Shown: positions 24,282 through 32,956 of the stretch, in pieces | Layout of the letters: every line of letters begins with the position of its first letter | Position numbering within the stretch: position 1 is the stretch's first letter | Assembly (NCBI RefSeq): GCF_013409365.1 | Contig: NZ_JACCBA010000001.1 | Span: forward strand, 3,472,001 to 3,536,000 | Direction of reading: 5' to 3' | Length of the DNA stretch: 64,000 bases | Origin: Actinomadura luteofluorescens | GTDB taxonomy: Bacteria; Actinomycetota; Actinomycetes; Streptosporangiales; Streptosporangiaceae | The notes under the pieces: generated by a model | Database searches by the model: none | What the model was told of the DNA's origin: nothing | What the model saw: only the letters and a program-made list of their open reading frames with translations | Program-made: the position numbers and the translations under genes

Positions 24282-27200
24282 ATGCGGTTTGGCGTGCTCG
24301 GTCCGCTCATGGTGCGGGACGGCGAGGGGGCTCCCGTCCGGATCCCGGAGGCGAAGGTCCGGGCACTGCTCGCCGATCTGCTGGTGCACGAGGGGCGGCC
24401 CGTCTCCGCCGACCGTCTCGTCCACGACCTGTGGGGCGACGACCTGCCCGGCAACCCGGCGAACGCGCTCCAGGCCAAGGTGTCCCAGCTGCGCCGCGCC
24501 CTCGGCCGCGACCGCGTGGTCCGCGAGGCGCACGGGTACCGGCTCCGCCTCGACGGGCCCGGCGACGAGGTGGACGCCGACCGGTTCCGCGCGCTCGCGG
24601 CGCGAGCCCGCACGCTGGACGCTCCGAGGGAGCGCGCCGCGCTGCTGACCGAGGCGCTCGGCCTGTGGCGCGGACCGGCGCTCGCCGACTTCGCGGACGA
24701 GGAGTTCGCGCGCGCGGCGGCGGACCGCCTCGCCGACCAGCGCCTGGCCGTCCTGGAGGAGCAGGCCGAGGCCCGGCTCGACGCCGGCGAGCACCTCCTG
24801 CTCGCCGGTGAACTCGCCGACCTGGTGGCCCGGCACCCGCTGCGGGAGCGGTTGCGGGCCGTGCAGATGCGTGCGCTGTACCGGGCGGGACGGCAGGGCG
24901 AGGCGCTCGCCGCCTACACCGAGTTGCGGAAGTTGCTGGCGGATGACCTCGGCCTCGACCCGAGCCCCGAACTGGCCGCCCTCCACGAGGCGATCCTGCG
25001 GCAGGACGCGTCACTCGCACCACCGGAACGGGCGTCGCGCTCCAACCTGCCCGCCTCCCTCACCGAGCTGGTCGGCCGGGACCGCTGCCTGGACGACGTC
25101 CGGCGGCTCGTCGCCGGCCCGGCGCGCCTGGTGACGCTGACCGGCCCCGGCGGCGTCGGCAAGACACGGCTCGCGCTCGAAGCCGCCGCGCGGCTCGCCG
25201 GGGACGCCTTCCCGGACGGCGTCCGGCTCGTCGAACTCGCCGGCCAGCGCGGGGACGCCGCCGCGCTGGCGCAGGAGATCTCGGCCGTCCTCGGGCTCCG
25301 CGACGACGTCCCGCCCGGCGTCCCGGCGGCCGGGACGTCCGGCGGCGGGGGCGGAAGCGTGGAACGGCTGGCGGCGGCGCTGCGGGACCGCCGGATGCTG
25401 CTCGTCCTCGACAACTGCGAACAGGTGGTCGACCCGGCGGCCGCACTGGTGGAGCGGCTGCTGCGCGGCGCGGCGGGCCTGCGGATCCTCGCCACCGGCC
25501 GCGAGCCGCTCGGCCTGACGGGCGAGACGGTGTACCTGGTCGAGCCGCTGCGGGAGGACGACGCCGTGCGGCTGTTCGCCGACCGCGCCGCCGCGTCCGC
25601 CCCCGGCTTCTCCCTGGACGCCGACCGGGCGGCGGTCGCGGAGATCTGCCGCCGCCTCGACGGCGTCCCGCTCGCGCTGGAACTGGCGGCGACCCGGGTC
25701 CGCGCCCTCGGCGCGCGGGAACTGGCGCGGCGCCTCACCGACCGGTTCGGCGTCCTCACCACCGGGCCGCGCGGCGCGCCGGCCCGGCAGCGGACGCTGC
25801 GGGGGATGATCGACTGGAGCTGGGAGCCGCTCGGCCCGTCCGAGCGCGCCGTGCTGCGCAGGCTCGCCGTGCACGCGGACGGCTGCGGCCTGGGCGCGGC
25901 GGAGGCCGTCTGCGCGGGCGGCGACGTCCGCGGCGAGGACGTCCTCGACCTGCTCACCCGGCTGGTCGACCGGTCCCTGGTCGTGATGGTGGACGGGCCG
26001 CGCGGCCCCCGCTACCGCCTCCTGGAGTCCGTGGCCGCGTACGCGATGGAGCGCCTGCGCGAGGCGGGCGACCTCGACGGCACCCGCGACCGCCACCTGC
26101 GCCACCACCTCGACCTCGCCGAACGCGCCGAACCGCACCTTCGCGGGCCGGAGCAGCAGGCCTGGCTCGACCGTCTCGACGCCGACTCGGCGAACCTGCG
26201 CGTCGCGCTGGAGGAGGCGCTGCGGCGTCCCGGCGCGGCGGAGGCGGTGCGCCTCGGCACGGCGCTGTGCTGGTGGTGGCTGTTGCGGGGCCGCCTGCAC
26301 GAGGCCCACCGCACGCTGTCGGCGGTGCTGGACGCGGCACCGGGGGCCACCGAGTTGCGCCTGTTGCGGGCCGCCTTCGCACTGCTGACCGGGGACCGGA
26401 CGGCCCTCGTCGCCCAGGGCGGCGACGGCATCCCCGACCCCGTGCGCCGCGGCCGCGCCCTCTGGCTCTACGCGCACGGGCTCTACCACGCCGGGGACCC
26501 GGACGCGAGCGAGCGCGCCAACGAGGACGCGCTGCGCCTGTTCCAGGAGGCCGGCGACCGCTGGGGCACCGCCGCCGCGCTCGGCCTCCGCGCGACGCTC
26601 GCGCTCGTCCGGGGCCGCCTCGACGTGATCGCGGACGCGGGCGGGCGCGCCGCCGCCCTGTTCACCGAGCTGGGCGACCGCTGGGGGCGGCTGCAACCCG
26701 TGTCGCCGCTGGCGATGCTCGCCGAGATCAACGGCGACTACGCGGCGGCGGAGCGGCTCCAGCGCGAGGGGCTGCGGATCGCCGAGGAGCTGGACCTGCG
26801 CGCGGAGGTGTCCGCGCGGCTGTCGGGCCTCGGCCGCCTGGCCCTGCTCGCGCGCGACTGGGACCGGGCGCGCGACCTGCACGAGCGGGCGCGGTCGATG
26901 GCCGTCGAGCAGGGCTACCGGTTCAGCGAGACGCACGCGCTGATGGGCCTCGCCCTCGGGGCGCGCCGCTCGGGCGATCTCGACACGGCCCGGGAGATCC
27001 TGCACCGCATCCGGGACGAGTACGACTCGTCCGAGATCGGGGAGCATCTGCTGCGCGCGGAACTCGGCTTCACCGCCGAGCTGCGCGGGGACGCCGCGGA
27101 GGCCCTGGCGCACCACACCCGCGGCCTGGAGATCGCCCGCTCGATCGGCGAGCCCCGCGCACTGGCCCTGTCCCTGGAGGGCCTGGCGGGCGCGGCGGCA

Positions 27201-27389
27201 CTGGCCGGCGACGCCATGCGAGCCGCCGAACTGCTCGGCCAGGCCGACGCGGCCCGCCGGAGCGTGAACGCCCCCCTCCCACCCGCCGAACGCGGCGACG
27301 TCGACCGCATCACGTCCACCGCCACCGCCGCCCTGGGCCAGCGAGCCTTCACCGAAGCCTTCCAGCGAGGCGCCCAGACCATCAGCTGA
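24282..27389 (+). CDS. AfsR-type SARP regulator with ATPase and TPR domains
   Basis: This is a 1035-residue regulator. Residues 1-92 are the OmpR-like DNA-binding domain (MRFGVLGPLMV start, LQAKVSQLRRALG recognition region). Residues 98-245 are the BTAD domain (DADRFRALAARAR through LGLDPSPELAALHEAIL). Residues about 265-560 are an NB-ARC-like ATPase with Walker A GPGGVGKT at 288-295 and Walker B LLVLDNCEQ near 373. The rest is TPR-like. Such proteins activate secondary-metabolite or stress genes. No biosynthetic cluster is adjacent, so the MFS/OYE operon is the visible target. Confidence 0.88.
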   Translation: MRFGVLGPLMVRDGEGAPVRIPEAKVRALLADLLVHEGRPVSADRLVHDLWGDDLPGNPANALQAKVSQLRRALGRDRVVREAHGYRLRLDGPGDEVDADRFRALAARARTLDAPRERAALLTEALGLWRGPALADFADEEFARAAADRLADQRLAVLEEQAEARLDAGEHLLLAGELADLVARHPLRERLRAVQMRALYRAGRQGEALAAYTELRKLLADDLGLDPSPELAALHEAILRQDASLAPPERASRSNLPASLTELVGRDRCLDDVRRLVAGPARLVTLTGPGGVGKTRLALEAAARLAGDAFPDGVRLVELAGQRGDAAALAQEISAVLGLRDDVPPGVPAAGTSGGGGGSVERLAAALRDRRMLLVLDNCEQVVDPAAALVERLLRGAAGLRILATGREPLGLTGETVYLVEPLREDDAVRLFADRAAASAPGFSLDADRAAVAEICRRLDGVPLALELAATRVRALGARELARRLTDRFGVLTTGPRGAPARQRTLRGMIDWSWEPLGPSERAVLRRLAVHADGCGLGAAEAVCAGGDVRGEDVLDLLTRLVDRSLVVMVDGPRGPRYRLLESVAAYAMERLREAGDLDGTRDRHLRHHLDLAERAEPHLRGPEQQAWLDRLDADSANLRVALEEALRRPGAAEAVRLGTALCWWWLLRGRLHEAHRTLSAVLDAAPGATELRLLRAAFALLTGDRTALVAQGGDGIPDPVRRGRALWLYAHGLYHAGDPDASERANEDALRLFQEAGDRWGTAAALGLRATLALVRGRLDVIADAGGRAAALFTELGDRWGRLQPVSPLAMLAEINGDYAAAERLQREGLRIAEELDLRAEVSARLSGLGRLALLARDWDRARDLHERARSMAVEQGYRFSETHALMGLALGARRSGDLDTAREILHRIRDEYDSSEIGEHLLRAELGFTAELRGDAAEALAHHTRGLEIARSIGEPRALALSLEGLAGAAALAGDAMRAAELLGQADAARRSVNAPLPPAERGDVDRITSTATAALGQRAFTEAFQRGAQTIS

Positions 27390-27484
27390 GCCCCCAAGAC
27401 CGCGGCTTCTGTCCGCATCACACCCAAACCACCGCCTCAGACCAGCGAACCATCGCCGAACGCTCCGCCGGGGCGCCAGGACGA

Positions 27485-28921
27485 TTAGCCAAGACCTGAG
27501 AGGTCGCGGTTGATGACCGTGTTGCGGTCGGTGGTGCGGTTGCCTAGGGAAAGCTGGGGCCACTGGCCGGAGAGTTCCTGGCGGCTGCGCTCGCTCCAGG
27601 CGCGGGCCTCGTCGCTGCGGGTCTTGTAGAAGTTGAGCGCGTACCCGCCGCTGTGGACGCGCAGGAGCGTGAATCCGCCCGGGTATTCCTTGACCGCCCC
27701 GACCTCCTGCTGGACGACCCTGGGCGCGAGCGGGAAGACGGAACGCTGGTTGCGGTGCGTGTGGCCCGCGTGGTGAAGGAACACGCCGGGCGTCCGGCCA
27801 TAGGCCGTGAGGATTCGCAGGGACTGGCCCGCGTCGAGGGAATGGGCCCCGGTAATGGCGAGCGGGTCGTTCTCCGTGAACAGCGGGTGGTGGCCGAAGA
27901 CGATGGTGGGGCGCTCGGGGTCCTTCTTCAACTCCGCTTCGAACCAGGCATGCTGCTCCGCCGAGAGGCCGCCGGAGTCACCGCCGTCGCCGGGCCTGTC
28001 GTAGGTGTCGAGCCCGATGACGCGCAGTCCCCGCAGGTCGTGGGAGAAGTACGTCCGGCCGGACGTCGAGAACGCGTCCTTGAAGCAGTCGTTTCCCTGG
28101 TGCTCGCCGGGGCTGCACGCACCGTACGGCGCCCCGGAGTGCGCACGGTCATGATTGCCGCGGGCTATCAGGTAGTCGTCGCCCAGGGTTCCGAAGGTGT
28201 CGAGGATGCTCCTGGCGCTCGCGAGGTCGGCGGGGGCGGCCTCGCTCGACACGTCCCCGGCGGCGAGGAGGTAGTGCGCGCCCCTGGCCCGCGCGTCGGC
28301 GATCAGAGCCTTCGCCATGACCTCGGGATAGGGCGGATGGCCGGGAACCTGCTCGATGCCTTTGATCCATGGGAGCTGACCGACCAGCCCGGCCACGGTC
28401 TCACCCAGGTGAAGGTCGTTGCAGAGGGCGACCGAGAAAAGGTGCCGCCCCGGAGGCGGTTGCGGGGTCGTGAAGGCGAAGACGTCCCCATAGGGAGTGC
28501 CCGCCGCTTGGCCTGCGGCCAGCCATGTGGGCGCGGCGTCCCGTCCCCTGGAGCGGGCTCTGTAGTAATAGGTGCGCCCAGGCTCCAGGCCGGTCAGCTC
28601 CACGTAGTGGTACGGGGTGCCGGACGGGCCGTGGGCGACGCCGGTGAGGCGGGACGGGTGCGTGCCGTAGAGGACCTCGGCATCGGACGGCGCGGGCTCC
28701 ATCCGCCCCAGGCCGTCGTCAGTCCCGGGGGCGCCCGTGTACCAGGTGAGGACGGCCGTGGTCTCCGTCACGGTGACCAGTTCGAGGTTCACCGGCTGGA
28801 CGTCGTCCGAAGCGCGCGCGGACAGCGGCTCGACGGCGGGCAGGAGCGAGGCGCCCGCGACGACGGCACTCCAGCGCAGGAGTGCCCGGCGGGAGGGCCG
28901 GCAGCAGATCACGACCGTCAC
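27485..28921 (-). CDS. secreted metallophosphoesterase with fibronectin-III-like N-domain
   Basis: This 478-residue protein has a Tat-like signal (SRRALLRWSAVVAGASLLP, residues 9-27). An Fn3-like domain typical of purple acid phosphatases follows (VTETTAVLTWYTGAP, then LTGLEPGRTYYYRARSRG). The calcineurin-like domain shows all metal motifs: CNDLHLGE, AAGDVSSE, RGNHDRAHSG, FGHHPLF and AGHTHRNQ. It would hydrolyse phosphate esters outside the cell after export folded. It has no operon partner; the gap to gatD is 76 bp in the same direction. Confidence 0.88.
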   Translation of the reverse strand: MTVVICCRPSRRALLRWSAVVAGASLLPAVEPLSARASDDVQPVNLELVTVTETTAVLTWYTGAPGTDDGLGRMEPAPSDAEVLYGTHPSRLTGVAHGPSGTPYHYVELTGLEPGRTYYYRARSRGRDAAPTWLAAGQAAGTPYGDVFAFTTPQPPPGRHLFSVALCNDLHLGETVAGLVGQLPWIKGIEQVPGHPPYPEVMAKALIADARARGAHYLLAAGDVSSEAAPADLASARSILDTFGTLGDDYLIARGNHDRAHSGAPYGACSPGEHQGNDCFKDAFSTSGRTYFSHDLRGLRVIGLDTYDRPGDGGDSGGLSAEQHAWFEAELKKDPERPTIVFGHHPLFTENDPLAITGAHSLDAGQSLRILTAYGRTPGVFLHHAGHTHRNQRSVFPLAPRVVQQEVGAVKEYPGGFTLLRVHSGGYALNFYKTRSDEARAWSERSRQELSGQWPQLSLGNRTTDRNTVINRDLSGLG

Positions 28922-28997
28922 GGTCGCAGCACGAGGCCCCCCGCACCAGACCCAAAGTCACCCGAACCGACGAACCCGGCCGTCCACCCCGGGTGGG

Positions 28998-29714
28998 TCA
29001 GCTCATCACGGATTGCAGGCGCTCCTCGCGGAGGCGGCCGGCCCAGGAGTCGTCCAGCGGGGGGATGTCCCTGCCGACGGCCCAGCGGAGCAGCAGGTCG
29101 GCCAGGCCGGGGTTGCGGACGAGCGCCGGACCGTGCATGTAGGTGCCGAGGACGCGGCCGCTGTAGGCGCCCTCGAAGCCGTTCCCGTCGCCGTTGCCGA
29201 CGCCGTGCAGCACCTTCGCGAACGGGCGCGCGTTCGGGCCGATCTGCGTGACGCCCTGGTGGTTCTCGAAGCCGGTGATGCGCGGGACGTTCAGCTCTCC
29301 CGCGACGTCCCCGACGATCTCGCCGACGGCGCGCTGCTCGCCGCGGCCGGAGCGGATGTCGAGCAGGCCGAGGCCCGGCACGGGCTGGCCCTCCTCGCCG
29401 CCGAACTCGTGGCCGAGCAGCTGGTAGCCGGCGCAGACCGCGAACACGACCGCGCCGGACTGGACGGCCCGCGCGAGGCCGCCGTCGCCCCGCAGCCGCT
29501 GCGCGGCGAGGATCTGCGGCCGGTCCTCGCCGCCGCCGAGCAGGTAGATGTCGCCGTCGGCGGGGACGGGCTCGTCCGACCGGAGGCTGACGGTCTCGGT
29601 GGGGATGCCCCGCAGCGCCGCGCGCCGCTCCAGGACGATCGTGTTGCCCTGGTCGCCGTAGGTGCTGAGCAGGTCCGGGTAGATCCAGACGATTTTGATG
29701 CGGTCAGACGACAC
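28998..29714 (-). CDS. gatD: lipid II isoglutaminyl synthase, glutamine amidotransferase subunit
   Basis: This 238-residue class I amidotransferase of the CobB/CobQ type has its catalytic Cys94 in VFAVCAGYQLLG and its His in GTYMHGPAL. It supplies ammonia to MurT for amidation of the D-glutamate of lipid II, a cytoplasmic step of peptidoglycan synthesis required for proper cross-linking. YLLGGGEDRPQILAAQRL is the expected glutaminase loop. The gene overlaps the 3' end of murT by 11 bp, so the two subunits are translationally coupled. Confidence 0.94.
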   Translation of the reverse strand: MSSDRIKIVWIYPDLLSTYGDQGNTIVLERRAALRGIPTETVSLRSDEPVPADGDIYLLGGGEDRPQILAAQRLRGDGGLARAVQSGAVVFAVCAGYQLLGHEFGGEEGQPVPGLGLLDIRSGRGEQRAVGEIVGDVAGELNVPRITGFENHQGVTQIGPNARPFAKVLHGVGNGDGNGFEGAYSGRVLGTYMHGPALVRNPGLADLLLRWAVGRDIPPLDDSWAGRLREERLQSVMS

Positions 29715-30954
29715 GGCCGTACCTCGTTCGGATGGTCTGGAAGGCGGTGTAGTTGGCGATCACGTCGAGGTGGCCGGGCGGGACGGCCATGACCGCCTGG
29801 TCGATGTCGTCCACCACCGTGAAGGACACCTCGGCGGCCTCCAGCCGTGCGGCGAGGTCGATGCGGCGCTCGCCGGTCACCCACACGGGACGGCCTTGCA
29901 GGATGCGGTAGTCGACGTCCCAGAGCCAGGACGTGTCGCGGCCGTCGGGGCCCTGCGCGTTGACCGACAGGGCGACGGGGCCGGGCGCGGGCTGCAGGAC
30001 GTCGAAGGCCTCCAGCCATCCGGCGGGGTTCTTCGACAGCAGCAGCCGGATCGAGCGCCCCTGGTGCTCGACGGTCGTGTACCGGCCGGCGACGGAGGTG
30101 ACCTGCGACAGCAACGGGAGGGCCTGCTCGGGCGCCACCCCGAACTGCGCGACGACCGCGAGGGCGATCAGGGCGTTCGAGCGGTTCGCGCGTCCGGGCA
30201 GGGACAGGCCCGCGAGCGAGTACGCCCGGCCGTCCGGCGCGGTGATCGTGTCGCCCCGCAGCGCCCAGTCGGGGCGGGGGCGGGCGAAGTGGCACTGCCG
30301 GCAGCGCCAGTCGCTGTCCTCGTCGGTGTCCTGCCGGTCGAGGGGGCCGCCGCACTCGGGGCAGCACCAGGAGTCCTCGCGCCAGTGCTGGCCGGCGGCG
30401 ACCCAGGTGACGCTCTTGGCGGTGGACGCGCCCCAGGTGACGAGCGGGTCGTCGCAGTTGGCGATGACGTGGCTGGTCGGGGACGCCTCCAGCGCGCGCC
30501 GCCACTTGCCGGCCAGCAGCCAGATCTCGGCGGCGCGGTCCATCTGGTCGCGGCTGAGGTTCATCAGGGCGACGAGGTTCGCCCCGGTCTCCTTCAGGAC
30601 CATCGGGACGTACTTCTCGTCACACTCCAGCACGCCGTAGCGGGCCGAGGGGGCGGACGCCAGCGCGGACACGTGACCGGTCGGCATGTTCGCGCCGAAC
30701 GCGTTGGTGGCGACCTCGCCCAGCGGCGTCATCGCCGAGGTGATCAGCCGGGTCGTCGTCGTCTTGCCGTTGGTGGCGCTGACGAGGACGAGCTTGCGGT
30801 CCTTGGCAAGCTTGGTCAGCAGCTCCGGGTCGAGCCGGAGGCCGACCTTGCCGCCGATCACCGAGCCGTCCCCGCGGCCCGCCATACGGGACATCTTGGC
30901 GGCCGTACGACCGAGCGCGACGGCCAGCTGCGAACGCAGCGGAAGATCGCTCAT
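29704..30954 (-). CDS. murT: lipid II isoglutaminyl synthase, MurT ligase subunit
   Basis: This 416-residue Mur-ligase-like protein has its ATP loop SATNGKTTTTRL at residues 59-70. It carries a four-Cys zinc ribbon (Cys198-x2-Cys201 and Cys218-x2-Cys221) that marks MurT. The C-terminal DUF1727 domain includes VSFTVVDDIDQAVMAVPPGHLDVIANYTAF with the catalytic Asp region. With GatD it converts the alpha-carboxyl of D-Glu in lipid II to an amide. It is the first gene of the murT-gatD operon. Confidence 0.94.
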   Translation of the reverse strand: MSDLPLRSQLAVALGRTAAKMSRMAGRGDGSVIGGKVGLRLDPELLTKLAKDRKLVLVSATNGKTTTTRLITSAMTPLGEVATNAFGANMPTGHVSALASAPSARYGVLECDEKYVPMVLKETGANLVALMNLSRDQMDRAAEIWLLAGKWRRALEASPTSHVIANCDDPLVTWGASTAKSVTWVAAGQHWREDSWCCPECGGPLDRQDTDEDSDWRCRQCHFARPRPDWALRGDTITAPDGRAYSLAGLSLPGRANRSNALIALAVVAQFGVAPEQALPLLSQVTSVAGRYTTVEHQGRSIRLLLSKNPAGWLEAFDVLQPAPGPVALSVNAQGPDGRDTSWLWDVDYRILQGRPVWVTGERRIDLAARLEAAEVSFTVVDDIDQAVMAVPPGHLDVIANYTAFQTIRTRYGRVV

Positions 30955-31311
30955 GGACTCCGTCTTCTCTGGATGCGCCGGGAAACCGCTCCGAGCCTAG
31001 CCGCTGACTGCGGCTTTCGCGGCGCGCCGGGCGGTTCGGGGGACGTCCGCCGCCGCCCCGGTGCACAATGTGAGCAGCATCACAACGATCCCGGTAAACC
31101 ACCGGCGGCAATCTTGACCAGTACCGACATGTCGTGATTGCGTGCGACCTCCGACTGCGGTGCGCCGGATTACCAACCACGCGTCCAAGAACGGCGTCAC
31201 CCACTACTTTTGTCGGGAGCCCCGCTGATGATCGCGGGGAGCGGTGCCCGCCCCGGGCGGCGGGCCTGGATCGCAAGCGTGGACAAGCGGCTAAAAGGCG
31301 AGGTCTGAGCG
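30955..31311. other. 357-bp divergent intergenic region, no gene seen
   Basis: This gap separates murT from the first zinc-ribbon gene. I see no ORF with a plausible ribosome site, no tRNA and no known riboswitch. One hairpin is present: CCCCGC (31221-31226) pairs with GCGGGG (31235-31240) 72 bases before the zinc-ribbon start. Promoters for both directions must lie here. Confidence 0.5.
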
Positions 31312-32901
31312 ATGCAGTGTCCGACGTGCGGCAATGACACGCCTGGGACGCTCGGCAAGTGTTCGCACTGCGAGGCCCCGATCGACGTGTACTCGGTCGG
31401 GCCCGCCCTTCCGCTGGCGTCGCCGGTCGCGGAGGCCGCTCCGGCGGGCACCGCGATGGGCGTGTCGGCCGGCGCCGACGCGATCGGCGACCGGACGATG
31501 ACGGCGCCGCCGTCCTGGGCCGCGGGCCCGCCCGAACCCCCGGCGCAGCCCCCGATCCAGCTCTCGGCCGAGCCGCCGATCCGGCTGCCCGTGGAGCCGC
31601 CCGCGACCGCCTCGGCGCCGACGCCCGCCGTCGCCTCCCCGCTGCCGGCCCACGACCCCGACGACACCGCGGCCTGGACGTTCGACCCCGACGCGGACGA
31701 CGACTCCGGCGCCTTCAGCACCCCGGCCTCCCCGCCCTCGTGGGGGCGGCAGGCGCCGCGCGCGGCGGAGCAGCCCGCCCCGCCCTCGCCGTCGAACTCG
31801 TTCGGGCTCCAGGACCAGGCCCCCCGCACGGAGTCGATCGTCCCGGACTCGTGGTTCGCCCAGCCGCGCAAGCCCGAGGCACCGGACACCGACGCCACCC
31901 AGGCGTGGGGGCAGCAACCTCCCGGCGGCCCGCAGTTCCCCGCCCTACCGGACGCGGAGGCGACGCAGATCGCCCCCGGCGCCGGGGCGGGCCTGGCCAT
32001 GCCCGGCGCCCACGGCTTCGGCGACGACCTCGACCGGACGCGGATGGACTCGGGCTCCCCCATGGGCACCCCCGGCCCGATGGGCGGCATAGGCCCCATG
32101 GGCGGAATGGGGAACATGGGCCCGGGCCCGACGCAGACGATGCAGCCGGGCCCCATGCATCAGGGTCCGATGGGCCCCGGCATGCAGCCCATGGGCGCGA
32201 TGGGGCCGGGCGACCCCGCGTACGGCGGCTACCCGCCGGGCCAGTTCCCGCCGGGCGGGCCGGGCCACCCGGGGCAGCACAAGAGCGGGACGAGCAAGCC
32301 GCTGATCGCCGCCGTCGCCGCGCTGGTCACGGTCGCGGTCGGCGCCGTCGCCTTCGTCGCGTGGCCCTCCGGTGACGACGCGCCGACGGGCGGCGACCCG
32401 TCGCCCGCGGCGTCCCAGACGCAGGTCGCGCAGAAGAACGCGATCCCGCCCGAGATGAAGCAGCAGGCCGCGGCGCTGAACGCGATCCTGAACGACAGCG
32501 TCGCCACCCGCCGCGTCCTCGCCGGGGCGCTCGGCCGGGCCGGCAAGTGCAAGACGCTCCCGCAGGCGATCCAGGGGTTCCAGACCGTCGCGCAGCGCCG
32601 CACGAACCAGATGCACCGCACGCAGGGCCTCAAGGTCGACAAGCTGGCGAACGGGGAACGGCTGCGCGGCTCCCTGAACCAGGCTCTGGGTGCGTCGCTC
32701 CAGGTCGACCAGGTGCTGCTGCGGTGGGCGCAGGCCAACCAGCGCAAATGCAAGGGCAAGCCGCGCCCGAGCGCCGCGCAGGTACCCGGACGCGCGGACG
32801 CCGAACGGCGCGCGACCGCGGCGAAGAAGCAGTTCGTCGTCCTGTGGAACCCGGTCGCGAAGAAGACCGAGCAGCCGCAACGTAGCTGGAAACGGGTGTA
32901 A
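31312..32901 (+). CDS. zinc-ribbon, Pro/Gly/Met-rich single-pass membrane protein
   Basis: This 529-residue protein starts with a zinc ribbon (Cys3-x2-Cys6 and Cys17-x2-Cys20). A long disordered acidic Pro-rich segment follows, then a Met/Gly/Pro repeat region (about residues 245-310). A membrane helix lies near 329-352 (LIAAVAALVTVAVGAVAFVAW), and a helical outer domain has two Cys (AGKC, QRKC) and ends FVVLWNPVAKK. The next gene has the same plan and the same WNPVA motif. By topology the ribbon is cytoplasmic and the WNPVA domain outside. No family function is known; the neighbouring HerA ATPase is a likely partner. Confidence 0.75.
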   Translation: MQCPTCGNDTPGTLGKCSHCEAPIDVYSVGPALPLASPVAEAAPAGTAMGVSAGADAIGDRTMTAPPSWAAGPPEPPAQPPIQLSAEPPIRLPVEPPATASAPTPAVASPLPAHDPDDTAAWTFDPDADDDSGAFSTPASPPSWGRQAPRAAEQPAPPSPSNSFGLQDQAPRTESIVPDSWFAQPRKPEAPDTDATQAWGQQPPGGPQFPALPDAEATQIAPGAGAGLAMPGAHGFGDDLDRTRMDSGSPMGTPGPMGGIGPMGGMGNMGPGPTQTMQPGPMHQGPMGPGMQPMGAMGPGDPAYGGYPPGQFPPGGPGHPGQHKSGTSKPLIAAVAALVTVAVGAVAFVAWPSGDDAPTGGDPSPAASQTQVAQKNAIPPEMKQQAAALNAILNDSVATRRVLAGALGRAGKCKTLPQAIQGFQTVAQRRTNQMHRTQGLKVDKLANGERLRGSLNQALGASLQVDQVLLRWAQANQRKCKGKPRPSAAQVPGRADAERRATAAKKQFVVLWNPVAKKTEQPQRSWKRV

Positions 32902-32931
32902 CGGTCGGTCACGCAGTATTCTCTGACCGTT
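32900..32931 (+). terminator. hairpin between the paired zinc-ribbon genes
   Basis: AACGGTC (32900-32906, including the end of the TAA stop) pairs with GACCGTT (32925-32931). A competing register CGGTCA/TGACCG is also possible. It could attenuate the downstream paralogue, whose GTC ATG start follows 26 bases later. Confidence 0.45.
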
Positions 32932-32956
32932 CGAACTCACCGGGCAGGGGGCCGTC

